Notes: generated by a model from the letters alone, not told the origin. A DNA stretch of 41,751 nt from Methyloglobulus morosus KoM1 (GCF_000496735.2 NZ_AYLO01000021.1:1-41751); one strand, 5' to 3'. Numbered from the stretch's first letter, positions 30,501-39,171 are shown. A program made the numbers and translations.

Positions 30501-31000
30501 TGTATACCCACTTCCATGCGGATGTTGTAGTTGATCGCTTCAAAGACGGTACGATTAATTTCGACTAAGAAATCATTGATATTGCGTTTGCTGATGTCGA
30601 AATTTTTAACCCATTTTTTTAATAAATCCCCTTTTTCCGTGATTTCCAGGTAGGGCTGTAGTTCTTTAAGCGTCAATGAATCGTATTTAAACGGATAATT
30701 TTCCGCATACTCCTCAACAAAAAAATCAAAAGGATTAATCACCGTCATATCGGCGATCACTTCAACCTCGACGCTGAGTTTTCGGCACTTTTCGGGAAAA
30801 ACCACACGGGCAAGGATGTTGCCGAATGGGTCTTGCTGCCAATTGATAAAATGGTTTTTCGGCTCTATACGCAGGGCATAAGCTTTTATAGGCGTCCTGC
30901 TATGTACCGCCGGACGTAATCTGAATACATGCGGAGACAGCGATACCAGCCTGTCGAAGCTGTATATGGTTTTATGGCGAATGGCGACACGGATGGTCAT
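27599..31000 (-). CDS. Transglutaminase-DUF2126 (amidoligase-like) fusion protein
   Basis: A 1133-residue protein. Residues 1-290 form a transglutaminase module: an N-terminal beta domain, then Cys180 (in SGSCRDSAW), His229 (in DLHAWTEVY) and Asp245 (in GLDPTSGLLA). Residues from about 310 to the end are DUF2126, recognisable from MGGEPTFVSIDD, KWYPGEPLPRW, TGTGGGNHITMG and the RLGILELRAFEMPPH block. DUF2126 has been placed by comparative genomics among amidoligases of the glutamine-synthetase/GCS (carboxylate-amine ligase) fold; that is an assignment from the literature, and no activity is shown here. It is the first gene of the minus-strand cluster and diverges from the phosphorylase-kinase-like gene across 391 bases. 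Confidence 0.92.
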   Translation of the reverse strand: MTIRVAIRHKTIYSFDRLVSLSPHVFRLRPAVHSRTPIKAYALRIEPKNHFINWQQDPFGNILARVVFPEKCRKLSVEVEVIADMTVINPFDFFVEEYAENYPFKYDSLTLKELQPYLEITEKGDLLKKWVKNFDISKRNINDFLVEINRTVFEAINYNIRMEVGIQSCEETLKKRSGSCRDSAWLLVQILRHLGLAARFVSGYLVQLTADIKALDGPSGPEQDFTDLHAWTEVYIPGAGWIGLDPTSGLLASEGHIPLACTPDPASAAPVTGGTDKCEVAFEFSNTVERLHEDPRVTKPYSDDQWYRIDALGQAVDRQLLEQDVRLTMGGEPTFVSIDDMEGAEWNTHADGANKRERAQQLTIRLRDVFTEGAMLHYGQGKWYPGEPLPRWQYGIFWRKDGSPIWRQPALLADINQDYGLTVKQAEKFTHQLSKRLGIHTKYINTAFEDSFYYLWQEGSLPDNINPLKSNLKDSIERKTLTQLLDTGLDQPIGFAVPITWNWPEQCWKSGPWTFRRDAMFLIPGNSPMGMRLPLASLPWVAPDKRDPQEPQSLFEDLPDLKDYHGEVAKRYSHIEAKAVEHPDFIGQDLGDAEPSIQVEVPHTALCVEAREGRLYIFMPPLTLLEHYLELVAAIEATAESLAMPVVLEGYEPPRDYRIERLMVTPDPGVIEVNIHPSKSWQELVDKTTVLYEEARQSRLGTEKFMQDGRHTGTGGGNHITMGAETPTDSPLLRRPDLLRSLITYWQHHPGLSYLFSGMFIGPTSQAPRVDEGRDEKLYELEIAFQQMPEGEVPEPWLVDRLLRHLLTDITGNTHRSEFCIDKLYSPDSSTGRLGILELRAFEMPPHARMSLVQMVLLRSLIAWFWREPYKHDLVRWGTELHDRFMLPHYVREDMKQVVKDLQRAGYGFELEWLDPFFEFRFPRYGNTMVDGIDMELRFAIEPWHVLGEEVSSTGTARYVDSSVERLQVSVSGFTEGRYVIACNGRRLPMRSTGRKGEFIAGVRYRAWQPPSALHPTIAPHTPLVLDVIDTWNGHSVGGCTYYVAHPGGRSYDDFPVNAYAAETRRMTRFWDYGHTPGVIIRPPLAMSPAAASDKPLLARFSATDGAPRAMSPPAEELSEEYPFTLDLRHRNR

Positions 31001-31391
31001 ATTATTTCCTACTGACTCAGTTTTTTTATAAAGCCAAATTGTTTTAGATTCAGGGCTTACTCAATCCTCAAGCACAAATCGTTCCATCTAGTGATTGCGT
31101 TGGAAAAATGAACAAGTGATCAGCCCATGCCTACAAGTTGAAAAATTCATCTATCAGGTGATATTGTCTCCATTAGACAACCCTAGGGCTAAATAGCCAA
31201 ATAAAATAAACAGGTCCTTTATTTTTTATGGTGCCGATTGGCAATCAATAAAGGCCGAAATCTGATTTAACCTAACTGTTGTTCAACATGATTCTGCGTG
31301 AATTCTTGCTAAAGGGCAAATGGCACAATTACTGCTGTATATTTTCTAATGATAAGCAGTTCTTTATAAGAAAATGGATAGATGACACATC
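31001..31391. promoter_or_regulatory. Divergent intergenic regulatory region
   Basis: This 391-base AT-rich gap must hold the promoters for both the DUF2126-led cluster (left) and the phosphorylase-kinase-like/glucokinase pair (right). An inverted repeat, CCTTTATT/AATAAAGG, lies at 31216-31223 and 31247-31254 with an inner TGCC/GGCA hairpin. A smaller GGCTAAATAGCC hairpin and a CCCTAGGG palindrome precede it near 31182-31195. I see no clear consensus promoter boxes and no recognisable riboswitch. Confidence 0.45.
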
Positions 31392-34300
31392 ATGAAACTG
31401 AATGATCCGCATGACAGGCTCGAAGCTTACTATCAGCAAGTACAGGATATCATCTTAAGTAAACAGAACTGGATCAGCGGCTTGTTGCCAGCCAGTACGG
31501 CAGTCAATACGCATGGGAATTATACGGATGCTTGGGTAAGGGATAATGTTTATAGCATCCTGGCAGCTTGGGGCTTGGCGATTGCTTATCGCCATAGCGG
31601 AGAAAATCAAGGGCGTTCGTATTATCTTGAGCAAAGTGTCGTAAAGCTCATGCGCGGATTGTTGACCGCAATGATGCGGCAGGCCGCCAAAGTTGAAAAA
31701 TTCAAGCAATCCCAAAACCCGCACGATGCCTTGCATGCCAAATATGACACCCGAAACGGCGACATCGTGGTGGGCGACCACGAGTGGGGGCATCTTCAAC
31801 TGGACGCCACTTCCTTATTTTTGTTGATGACAGCGCAAATGACGGCATCGGGCCTACGGATTGTCTTTTCCATTGATGAAGTCAATTTTGTCCAAAACTT
31901 GGTGCACTACATTAGCCGGACTTACCGGACTCCCGACTACGGCATCTGGGAACGAGGCAACAAAATCAACCATGGCATCGCTGAGCTCAATGCCAGCTCC
32001 ATCGGCATGGCGAAAGCGGCACTGGAAGCCTTATCCGGCTTTAACTTATTTGGCAAAGAAGGAGGGCAGGCTTCAGTCATCCATGTCATCAGCGATGATG
32101 TTGCCCGAACCCGCATTACACTGGAATCGCTTTTGCCCAGGGAATCCATTTCTAAGGAAACAGATTCTGCGTTGCTTAGTATTACCGGATTCCCCGCATT
32201 TGCAGTGGATAACCCCGGGATTCGAAAAAATACCGAATCGGTCATCCGTGAAAAACTGGAAGGCAGGTATGGTTGTAAGCGATTTTTGTTGGATGGGCAC
32301 CAAACAGCCTTGGAGGACGGTTGTCGTCTGCATTATGACCCGCATGAACTCAAACAATTTAAGGATATTGAATGCGAGTGGCCGTTGTTTTTTGCTTATT
32401 TGCTCCTAAATAGCCTGTTCACGGGCAATGCAAAAGCCGCCAGGGATTATCGTAACAAATTAGAGGCGTTGCTGGTTGAGCACAACGGTCAACTGTTATT
32501 GCCGGAATTGTATACCGTCCCAAATGAAATGATTGCCGCAGAAAAGGCCAATCCGCACAGTCAACAACGGATGCCGAATGAAAATATCCCACTCGTTTGG
32601 GCGCAAAGCCTCTTTATATTGGGTAGCCTTATCCAGGAGGGTTTGCTGGGGTTGGATGACATCGATCCTTTGGGTCGATATAAACCGATTAATCAAAAAA
32701 GCCATAAGCTGCAAATAGCCTTGTTGGCACAAGACGACTCAGTTCAAGAGCAATTGCTGACTGAAGGGGTTGACACCCAACAGCTTGCCGAAATCGTCCC
32801 CATCCAAGTCAGGGAGGCGGTGGAATTGGCCGAAGCCTATACCCATGTGGGCAGGAATGACCGGATGAGCTTGACGGGCCGTCCGCTCAGGCAGTTAAGG
32901 TCACTGTCAACATCGCAATTGTACATATTGTCGGGCGCACGATTGGTGTTTTTACCGCAATGCCTGAGTCAGAAAGGGTTTTATCTGGCAATGGATAACC
33001 GCTTGTTGATTGAACGGCTACGTTCGGAATTTTCATATATCTATAAGCATTGGAACAAGGCCAATAATCCACTGTTTGTTATGTCGATTAGGCACAATAT
33101 GCTGACTAGCCAAAATAAAGGCATCCTGATCGACTTTATCAAAGAATTACACTCGGGTGAAATGAAAGGGATTCCTGTCCAATTAGGCTTGCTTACCGAG
33201 TTCATTGAAACGGCCAGCTTTGAAAAAATTGATTATTTGCATGATTTTCAATTCTCGGTCGCCTCCTGGGAAGAGCCCGAACGCCCGTTTTTGCAAATAT
33301 TGCCCTCCGATAGCAACCCGCCTACACCGATTGATACGATGTTATTAACGGAATGGGAATTGAGCGCCGATCACGTACTGATCCAGCAACTAAAAACCAA
33401 CCCAAACCTGTACGCCCAACTTGAAATATTGACCTTCTTGAACAATCGTCATGGCCTAGCCTATGATACCGGCTTAACCGCCATAGACGGCAGTATCGGC
33501 CATGTGTCCAGTTTGTTGGAAGAAATCTATGCGCGGGCGGGTGACCAACACACTTGGTTTATAGTCAGGCGATGTGCGAGCCTGTTGGGCAAGTACGATA
33601 TCAATCTCGAGCAAGCTGCCACTGACATACTGGTGCGTCAACATGCCTTATCCGTCGGCTTGGTTTATAGCGGCAAGTCTACATTGACCCGCCCCGTCGA
33701 TTCTTGGGAAATTCTCCACCTTATTAAAACGTATACCAGTAAGGACGGGAATGAACAGATCATGATTCAAGAGTTAATCCTCTATTTGGGCATGTTAATC
33801 AAGTCGAATCCGCAACTGTTCTCTGATATCCATACCATTAGGGTAGGGCAAATTCTCCAGTTGATTATTGCCAAACAAAAACGCGAATCAACTAAGGGCG
33901 ATTTGCACTACACCAATGACCAGGCATTTAATGAAATAATGAGCCTGTCGCCGTATGAACTATCGAAAAAAGTTCACCAAACCATCGTCGATTACAGCAA
34001 TAGCGAGATTAAAACGGGCTTTTTGGAAAAATTAAATTACGTCGGCGATTTTCTGGGCTTAAATAAGGCAATTTTTGCAAAAGCCGCGATGCCTACCGAT
34101 TTCGAAAGGTTCGAAAATTGGTATCAGTGGCGTGAGATGCGGGGCAGTATCGGCAAGGAAAACGATAGCTTTTTTGCCCATGTGTGGGATTTGCTGCACC
34201 GATGCAAGGGTGTGGTCATTGGCGATAGGCTCAACAGCAAACGGCGATTGGACAGCGAAATCGTATTGGCGCACATGACCGCTGGGGAACAAAGCTTCAA

Positions 34301-34652
34301 GCTGCACGTCAACCACTTGCTCAATAAAATCCAACTGCCTGTGCACCGTCAGCTAACCGTGGAAGTGCTGACGGTAATCGCAACGGTATTTCATGACAAT
34401 CCAACATTACGGATCGACGATACCTTGTCTACGGATTCGTTAATAGAACATGCCGCCAAAATAGCCAGCCAAAAATGGCATCGCAACGCACAAAAGAATG
34501 ACGAACAGGATGAAGAATCGGTATGGCACTATTTTTATCACTTGCCACCCCATAAAGTGGCCAATTGTTATGTGGAGGCTTTGACCCATTTGCTCGATAA
34601 TACGCCACAAGATTTTCAACAAACGGAGACGGCAGATGATCTTGGCAGGTGA
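31392..34652 (+). CDS. Phosphorylase kinase alpha/beta-subunit homologue (GH15-like), full length
   Basis: A 1086-residue protein resembling the eukaryotic phosphorylase kinase alpha/beta regulatory subunits from end to end. The N-terminal half is the GH15 glucoamylase-like domain: GLLPAST, DAWVRDNVYSILAAWGLA (residues 46-63), YLEQSVVKLMRGLL, GHLQLDATS and ELNASSIGMAKAALEAL. The likely GH15 acid/base residues are kept, Glu187 (in GIWERG) and Glu372 (in LLPELY). The C-terminal half also matches, with segments such as IQELILYLGMLI, MSLSPYELSKK and the region near 960-1010 that in the animal protein precedes the C-terminus. There is no CaaX box and no kinase (gamma) gene nearby. It overlaps the glucokinase gene by 17 bases. 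An automated label of glycosyl hydrolase 15 family would hide this resemblance. Confidence 0.88.
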   Translation: MKLNDPHDRLEAYYQQVQDIILSKQNWISGLLPASTAVNTHGNYTDAWVRDNVYSILAAWGLAIAYRHSGENQGRSYYLEQSVVKLMRGLLTAMMRQAAKVEKFKQSQNPHDALHAKYDTRNGDIVVGDHEWGHLQLDATSLFLLMTAQMTASGLRIVFSIDEVNFVQNLVHYISRTYRTPDYGIWERGNKINHGIAELNASSIGMAKAALEALSGFNLFGKEGGQASVIHVISDDVARTRITLESLLPRESISKETDSALLSITGFPAFAVDNPGIRKNTESVIREKLEGRYGCKRFLLDGHQTALEDGCRLHYDPHELKQFKDIECEWPLFFAYLLLNSLFTGNAKAARDYRNKLEALLVEHNGQLLLPELYTVPNEMIAAEKANPHSQQRMPNENIPLVWAQSLFILGSLIQEGLLGLDDIDPLGRYKPINQKSHKLQIALLAQDDSVQEQLLTEGVDTQQLAEIVPIQVREAVELAEAYTHVGRNDRMSLTGRPLRQLRSLSTSQLYILSGARLVFLPQCLSQKGFYLAMDNRLLIERLRSEFSYIYKHWNKANNPLFVMSIRHNMLTSQNKGILIDFIKELHSGEMKGIPVQLGLLTEFIETASFEKIDYLHDFQFSVASWEEPERPFLQILPSDSNPPTPIDTMLLTEWELSADHVLIQQLKTNPNLYAQLEILTFLNNRHGLAYDTGLTAIDGSIGHVSSLLEEIYARAGDQHTWFIVRRCASLLGKYDINLEQAATDILVRQHALSVGLVYSGKSTLTRPVDSWEILHLIKTYTSKDGNEQIMIQELILYLGMLIKSNPQLFSDIHTIRVGQILQLIIAKQKRESTKGDLHYTNDQAFNEIMSLSPYELSKKVHQTIVDYSNSEIKTGFLEKLNYVGDFLGLNKAIFAKAAMPTDFERFENWYQWREMRGSIGKENDSFFAHVWDLLHRCKGVVIGDRLNSKRRLDSEIVLAHMTAGEQSFKLHVNHLLNKIQLPVHRQLTVEVLTVIATVFHDNPTLRIDDTLSTDSLIEHAAKIASQKWHRNAQKNDEQDEESVWHYFYHLPPHKVANCYVEALTHLLDNTPQDFQQTETADDLGR

Positions 34653-35604
34653 CATTGGCGGCACTAAAACAGTACTGGCGTTAATCGACAGGTTGCCGGA
34701 CGGTTCAACCGCCTGGATTAAGGAGGAGGCTTATCCAAGCCAGGATTACCCAACATTTGATGCTATTTTGGAGCAGTTCCTGCCCCGTGGCATTAACCTC
34801 ATATCGGCCTGTTTCGGTATTGCCGGCCCTGTCGTAAACCAGCATTGTCAAATGACTAACTTGTCATGGTCTTTGGACGGCACAACATTAAAAACCCAAT
34901 TGGGTGTCGAAAAGGTAAAGCTGTTGAATGACCTGGAAGCCATGGCGATTGGGATGTTGCATTTGCCGGAATACGACTTGGTCGAGCTAAACCCCAATGC
35001 CATTGCCCAATCTGGAAATATCGCAGTCATTGCTGCCGGGACAGGCTTGGGCGAAGCCCTTTTGTATTGGGACGGTGAAAAACATCACCCAATGGCAACC
35101 GAAGGGGGGCACTGTGATTTTGCCCCGCAAACGGTTCAACAGGATAGGCTGCTGACCTACCTGAGGACGTGCTATCCCGAGCATGTCAGTTATGAGCGCA
35201 TCCTGTCTGGCATAGGTTTTAGCCATCTTTATGATTTTCTCTGTGCGGATGGTTTTGCGCCTGCTTGCCCTGACGTGCCCGACATTGGGAGCGGGATCGA
35301 TAGGAACGCAGTCATTTCCCAGTTAGGCGTTGCGGGGAAAGATCCTGTCTGCGCCGAAGCAGTCAGGCTGTTCGTGGAAATCTACGGTGCGGAAACGGGC
35401 AATTTGGCGTTAAAGGCATTTGCCTTAGGTGGCATTTATATCGGCGGCGGAATTGCCCCCAAAATCCTGCCCATCATTAAAGACGGAGGATTCTTGCAGT
35501 CATTCAACGCCAAAGGCCGGTATTTGCCTTTGCTCGATCAGGTTTCTGTCAAAATATCATTAAACGAGCGCACGCCATTAATGGGAGCCGTTAATTATTA
35601 TTAG
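34636..35604 (+). CDS. glk: Glucokinase
   Basis: A 322-residue glucokinase of the bacterial Glk family, phosphorylating glucose to glucose-6-phosphate with ATP. The phosphate-binding motif DIGGTKTVLALID is at the N-terminus, and the central segments LLNDLEAMAIG, IAAGTGLGEALLYW and EGGHCDFAP bind glucose and ATP. The family's ERILSGIGFSHLYDF block and a GGIYIGGGIAPKIL block follow. It starts inside the end of the preceding phosphorylase-kinase-like gene (17-base overlap), with a GGAG site 7 nt before ATG. The two are therefore translated from one message, and the neighbour probably acts in the same glucose or glycogen pathway. Confidence 0.94.
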   Translation: MILAGDIGGTKTVLALIDRLPDGSTAWIKEEAYPSQDYPTFDAILEQFLPRGINLISACFGIAGPVVNQHCQMTNLSWSLDGTTLKTQLGVEKVKLLNDLEAMAIGMLHLPEYDLVELNPNAIAQSGNIAVIAAGTGLGEALLYWDGEKHHPMATEGGHCDFAPQTVQQDRLLTYLRTCYPEHVSYERILSGIGFSHLYDFLCADGFAPACPDVPDIGSGIDRNAVISQLGVAGKDPVCAEAVRLFVEIYGAETGNLALKAFALGGIYIGGGIAPKILPIIKDGGFLQSFNAKGRYLPLLDQVSVKISLNERTPLMGAVNYY

Positions 35605-35677
35605 ATATTCCACTAAGTCGATTGCGTTCATGATTCGATAAGTCCTGGGCGAGGAATCAACACAAACCGCCCGTTCC

Positions 35678-35715
35678 GGGGAAGTGTGCACATAGCTGCA
35701 AAAAGCGCCACGTAA
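35678..35715. repeat. Probable left terminal inverted repeat of a Tn3-family element
   Basis: A 38-bp stretch beginning GGGG and ending CACGTAA, with a run of A before the CCACG. This length and layout are the pattern of Tn3-family terminal repeats, for example that of Tn4430. It sits just beyond the 3' end of the transposase gene. The adjacent GTTCC (35673-35677) would be the target duplication. I found no matching copy at the other side in this window. Confidence 0.5.
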
Positions 35716-35769
35716 TGGGGTTAATTAACCAAAAGAACGGTTTGTCCTGCGACCCCTCCTAAACCCTTG

Positions 35770-38700
35770 CTACAAGCGGCTTACAGCCGAAATATCGATT
35801 TTAAAACCGGCAATAAAATTCTTGATAAGCTCTTGAATATTAAGCACATCCCCTCGGTTATAAAATTCATACTTACCGATGAAGTTGATATGCTGCCAGG
35901 CCACTGGCGAAAAACGCAGTATTTGTTTCGCCATGTCAGTGGCAACCGATTGATAATGCTGATAAAGCGCTGACAGCAGCGTCGCATTGTAAAAGATCAC
36001 CGCGTTGGCAATGAGCCGGATGGAGTCGGCATTGATGTCGAGTTCGATTTCGGTCTTGCCGCTCAGCATCCTGCCGCCGCTGACTTTGGCAATGGTGGAG
36101 CTTAACTGGTGGTAGGATTCGCCACGGTTCAACGAGCCTTGCACCACTTCGCGGATTTCCTTGCTGTCGATATAATCCAGCAAATAATCAGTCATGATGA
36201 TCTCATCGAAGGCAATTAGTGCCTTTAGCGCCGGGCTGGTCTTCTTATAGGAAGACAGCTTGCTGACGATGGTGCTTTGAGTTGTTTTCTTAAGGGCCAA
36301 GGAAGCCAATATCCTCAATACATTGTCCCACTCCTTGACGATAAGTGCCTTATTGACCTTCCTGCTGGGCTTGATGATGTGGTGCTTATAGTTGTCTGGC
36401 TCATCAAAACACACCAGGTTATTGTCCGACTTGTCCTGCAACTGGGTGAAGCGCGGCATGAAACGGTATCCAAACAGATACATCAAGGCGAAGTTGACAC
36501 GGTTGATGCTGTGCATGTCGCCGGATATTGCCGTGATTTCAACATCGGAGGTGTTGCTCTCCACAATATCCAACAAGAAGTGGCTTTCGTGCTGGTTCGC
36601 GCCAATGACTTTCAGGCACAACGGCAAGTGGTTGGCGTTGATTGCCAACAAGACCACGCCTTTCAACATACCAAAATACTTCTTTGCATGGCGTGATTTG
36701 ATCGTGTGGTATTTGGTGACCAATTTTTGGCCGTCAACGCTGGCGTGGACACCGTAATCGGCCAAGTTGTACTCGGCAAAGATCGGCAGTTTGGCCGTAT
36801 GGTTCATGATCAAGTCATTCGCGGCATAGAGGGTTTGGTAGCGGACATGGTTTTTGCCCACCCGTTCCAGGTCGCTTTCCTTAATGTCGCTGATCTCTTT
36901 CATCCGTTTGGCTTCAATGCCGGTGGCATTGGCGATGACACAGGCATGGATAACTTCAGGGTCTGGGCTTAATTTCGCGTATTTGGGCTGGAGGTGCGTA
37001 AAGGCCTTCATAAATCCGGTAGCCAGTGCCGTGAATTTCAGGATGTCTCCAATACTGGAGACATTCAGCTTTTCATAAAATGGGTTGTTCATCCCGTCAT
37101 CCAGGCGGACATAGGGCAGCGTCCATTTCAGCAGTTCGCCCTGCTTGTTGTAATGGGTTTTCAGGCTGGGGTTCTCACCGCTGCGGATAGCGTGGTTCAC
37201 TTGCCCATACTTGATTTTCATGTTGGCTTCGAACTGGTTTAACATGTCTTCTACATCCATCGACAGCAACGGCATATTCAGTTCTTTTAAAATCTTATCC
37301 TTGTTCTGCGTCCATTCGCCAATGTCGATTAGGTCATCCTCCAGGGAACAATACCAGTGGCTGTCCTTGACGAACACCGCCGTGTTGGCCATGCCCTGCT
37401 TAAGTTGGTGGTACACCATGCTTTCATAGCGGTCGCCATCCACCTTTTTGACCGACGGTTGCCCATTGATGGACACTTTGTAGGTCAGGAACTTTTTCAA
37501 CGCGGGTGGGCAAAAATCCATCGGCACGTCTTGATAGCGATAATCCCGGAACGGCTGCCCACCCTCCAGGTGCCACCTTAAAAATGCAACCGCCCGGGTC
37601 AAGTTGTCCTTGGTACAGGAAAATTCCAATACCTTGAACAGTGGGCGGATATTTTTCTTTACCGTCAGTGCAATCTCCCCGTAGTATTGCCAGCGGTAAA
37701 AGTCCCGGTCCAGGTTGGGCTTGTCAAAATCCTTGAGGAATTGTTTGTATCCCTCAAGCGGCACCACTTCAAAGGCCTTGGCCCGGACTTGGTCATCGGG
37801 AATCCGGCTGTCTATATTAACCGCCATCACCTGGAACGCCTGTTTCCGCAATCGCGTGTCCTCGGTTTCCATCAACTCAATTTTGGAGCGTTGATAGTCG
37901 TCCGCGCCGTCGGAATACTTGGCCATCTTCTGGATCAAACTAGACACCAGATGGTCATTGATTTTGAGGAAGCGGTGATGGGCATAACAGAGCAAATACA
38001 GGCGCACCAGGTTTTTGTCGGCAAAGCGACGGAGCTTCTGGATGCTGTAAAACTCCGCCAGGTTCGCATAGTAGATGATGTTCTGTTTGGAAATGCCCAG
38101 TTTCGGCATCAACAGTTGGGACTCTCGGTAAATGCCGATGACCAGTTGTTGTTTGGCGACACTTTTCTTGATCTCGGTGATGCTGAAATCCTTCTGGTCT
38201 TTTTTGAGCAAAGTGAGGTTATAAAACAACTCGTCGTTGGCCAACAGCTTGTCCAATTGCCCACGAAGCCCTTTGTCGGTATCGGTATAGAGCTTGGTGA
38301 CCAGCCGCTTACGCTCCTCCCGAAGTGCGATGGATACTATGTCCTGTAAGCTTGAGTATGCAGGCCTGAGCACATTTTGCAATTGGCAGTAGGACAGCAG
38401 TTCTTCCAGAACGAACCGGGACAGCACATGGCGTTTGGCAAGCGCTTTCGCTTCCTTGAGCAATTGTCTTTGAAATCCGGCATCGGCGTCCCTTAGCCCA
38501 AACTGGTTCATGACGGCACAACGGTTTTGGTAGTGGTGGTTTTTCGACACCTGCTTTTTTAGGAAGGGTTCCCCCGGGAAATACTGTTGCAGGATGAACT
38601 CAACTTCACCCTTCACTTTTTGGAAGCTGAACAGGAAGAAGGTGCCGATGGCCCGGTAATAACCCAGTTGGAGGATATAATCGACTTTGCGGGCGGTGTC

Positions 38701-38835
38701 GTTTCCCAGGGTATCAAGGACAGCCCTGTCTTCATTGTCGAGGCTGAACAGGAAAGACCGCTCTTCATCATCCAGCGGGGGGATCGCATACAGCGCGTCG
38801 ATTTCTTCCTGGGTCAATATGGTCAGGCGTGCCAT
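35770..38835 (-). CDS. tnpA: Tn3-family transposase TnpA
   Basis: A 1021-residue Tn3-family DDE transposase, which forms cointegrates by replicative transposition. The length is standard for the family. The N-terminal DUF4158-like domain starts ARLTILTQEEIDALY. The catalytic core is present: the first Asp is in HASVDGQKLVTKYHT, the second in ISGDMHSINRVNF, and the Glu in GSLNRGESYHQLSS. The reading frame is intact, so it may be active. A ribosome binding site (AAGGA) precedes the ATG by about 11 nt. The base composition is slightly richer in GC than that of the surrounding chromosomal genes. Confidence 0.95.
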   Translation of the reverse strand: MARLTILTQEEIDALYAIPPLDDEERSFLFSLDNEDRAVLDTLGNDTARKVDYILQLGYYRAIGTFFLFSFQKVKGEVEFILQQYFPGEPFLKKQVSKNHHYQNRCAVMNQFGLRDADAGFQRQLLKEAKALAKRHVLSRFVLEELLSYCQLQNVLRPAYSSLQDIVSIALREERKRLVTKLYTDTDKGLRGQLDKLLANDELFYNLTLLKKDQKDFSITEIKKSVAKQQLVIGIYRESQLLMPKLGISKQNIIYYANLAEFYSIQKLRRFADKNLVRLYLLCYAHHRFLKINDHLVSSLIQKMAKYSDGADDYQRSKIELMETEDTRLRKQAFQVMAVNIDSRIPDDQVRAKAFEVVPLEGYKQFLKDFDKPNLDRDFYRWQYYGEIALTVKKNIRPLFKVLEFSCTKDNLTRAVAFLRWHLEGGQPFRDYRYQDVPMDFCPPALKKFLTYKVSINGQPSVKKVDGDRYESMVYHQLKQGMANTAVFVKDSHWYCSLEDDLIDIGEWTQNKDKILKELNMPLLSMDVEDMLNQFEANMKIKYGQVNHAIRSGENPSLKTHYNKQGELLKWTLPYVRLDDGMNNPFYEKLNVSSIGDILKFTALATGFMKAFTHLQPKYAKLSPDPEVIHACVIANATGIEAKRMKEISDIKESDLERVGKNHVRYQTLYAANDLIMNHTAKLPIFAEYNLADYGVHASVDGQKLVTKYHTIKSRHAKKYFGMLKGVVLLAINANHLPLCLKVIGANQHESHFLLDIVESNTSDVEITAISGDMHSINRVNFALMYLFGYRFMPRFTQLQDKSDNNLVCFDEPDNYKHHIIKPSRKVNKALIVKEWDNVLRILASLALKKTTQSTIVSKLSSYKKTSPALKALIAFDEIIMTDYLLDYIDSKEIREVVQGSLNRGESYHQLSSTIAKVSGGRMLSGKTEIELDINADSIRLIANAVIFYNATLLSALYQHYQSVATDMAKQILRFSPVAWQHINFIGKYEFYNRGDVLNIQELIKNFIAGFKIDISAVSRL

Positions 38836-39108
38836 GCGGTCTTATATCCTTGGTGATCGTTGTTGTTATGGCACGCTAACTCTACTGCCCCAAAATCCAT
38901 TTTAGGCTATTTCGATACACTTACACCTTTGATATAGGCTTGCTTCCCCAGAATGCCCTTTAAATCCTATGGGACTTTGGTGCCGTTAGTTTAAACTCAC
39001 CCTCGTTTAGTAGTTTGGTGCTGTCCTGTCCTTTGTGGGGTTGGGTCATGGCATGGTTCGTTTTTCTGTCATAGACAGTCACTCTGGATCGGAATCTGAT
39101 AAATCTAA

Positions 39109-39122
39109 CCTATCAATAGGCC
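39109..39122. repeat. Resolvase-site-like repeat, copy 1
   Basis: CCTATCAATAGGCC, containing the CCTAT/ATAGG inverted arms around CA. An identical copy lies 49 bases further right. Direct copies of a dyad upstream of a tnpR gene are what a Tn3 res site looks like, so binding by the encoded resolvase is likely. Confidence 0.5.
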
Positions 39123-39157
39123 CTGCTCCAGTGAGAGGTGGGCAAACCCCATAAAAG

Positions 39158-39171
39158 CCTATCAATAGGCC
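39158..39171. repeat. Resolvase-site-like repeat, copy 2
   Basis: Second exact copy of CCTATCAATAGGCC, 58 bases before the tnpR start codon. It could also act as an operator through which the resolvase represses tnpR and tnpA. Confidence 0.5.

Noticed and set aside
37687-38349. 220-codon plus-strand frame opposite tnpA
   Set aside because: It is the mirror of the transposase coding sequence; the minus-strand frame has clear Tn3 transposase motifs.
38852-38889. GGGGCAGT (minus strand) just before tnpA as a possible right terminal repeat
   Set aside because: Only the first eight bases resemble the proposed left repeat; the rest matches poorly and the flanking bases do not duplicate GTTCC.
38908-38946. 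CTTCCCC-ending stretch as a possible right terminal repeat of the Tn3 element
   Set aside because: Seven end bases match, but the inner CCACG-type part is missing and it would lie inside the tnpA-tnpR spacer, with no target duplication.
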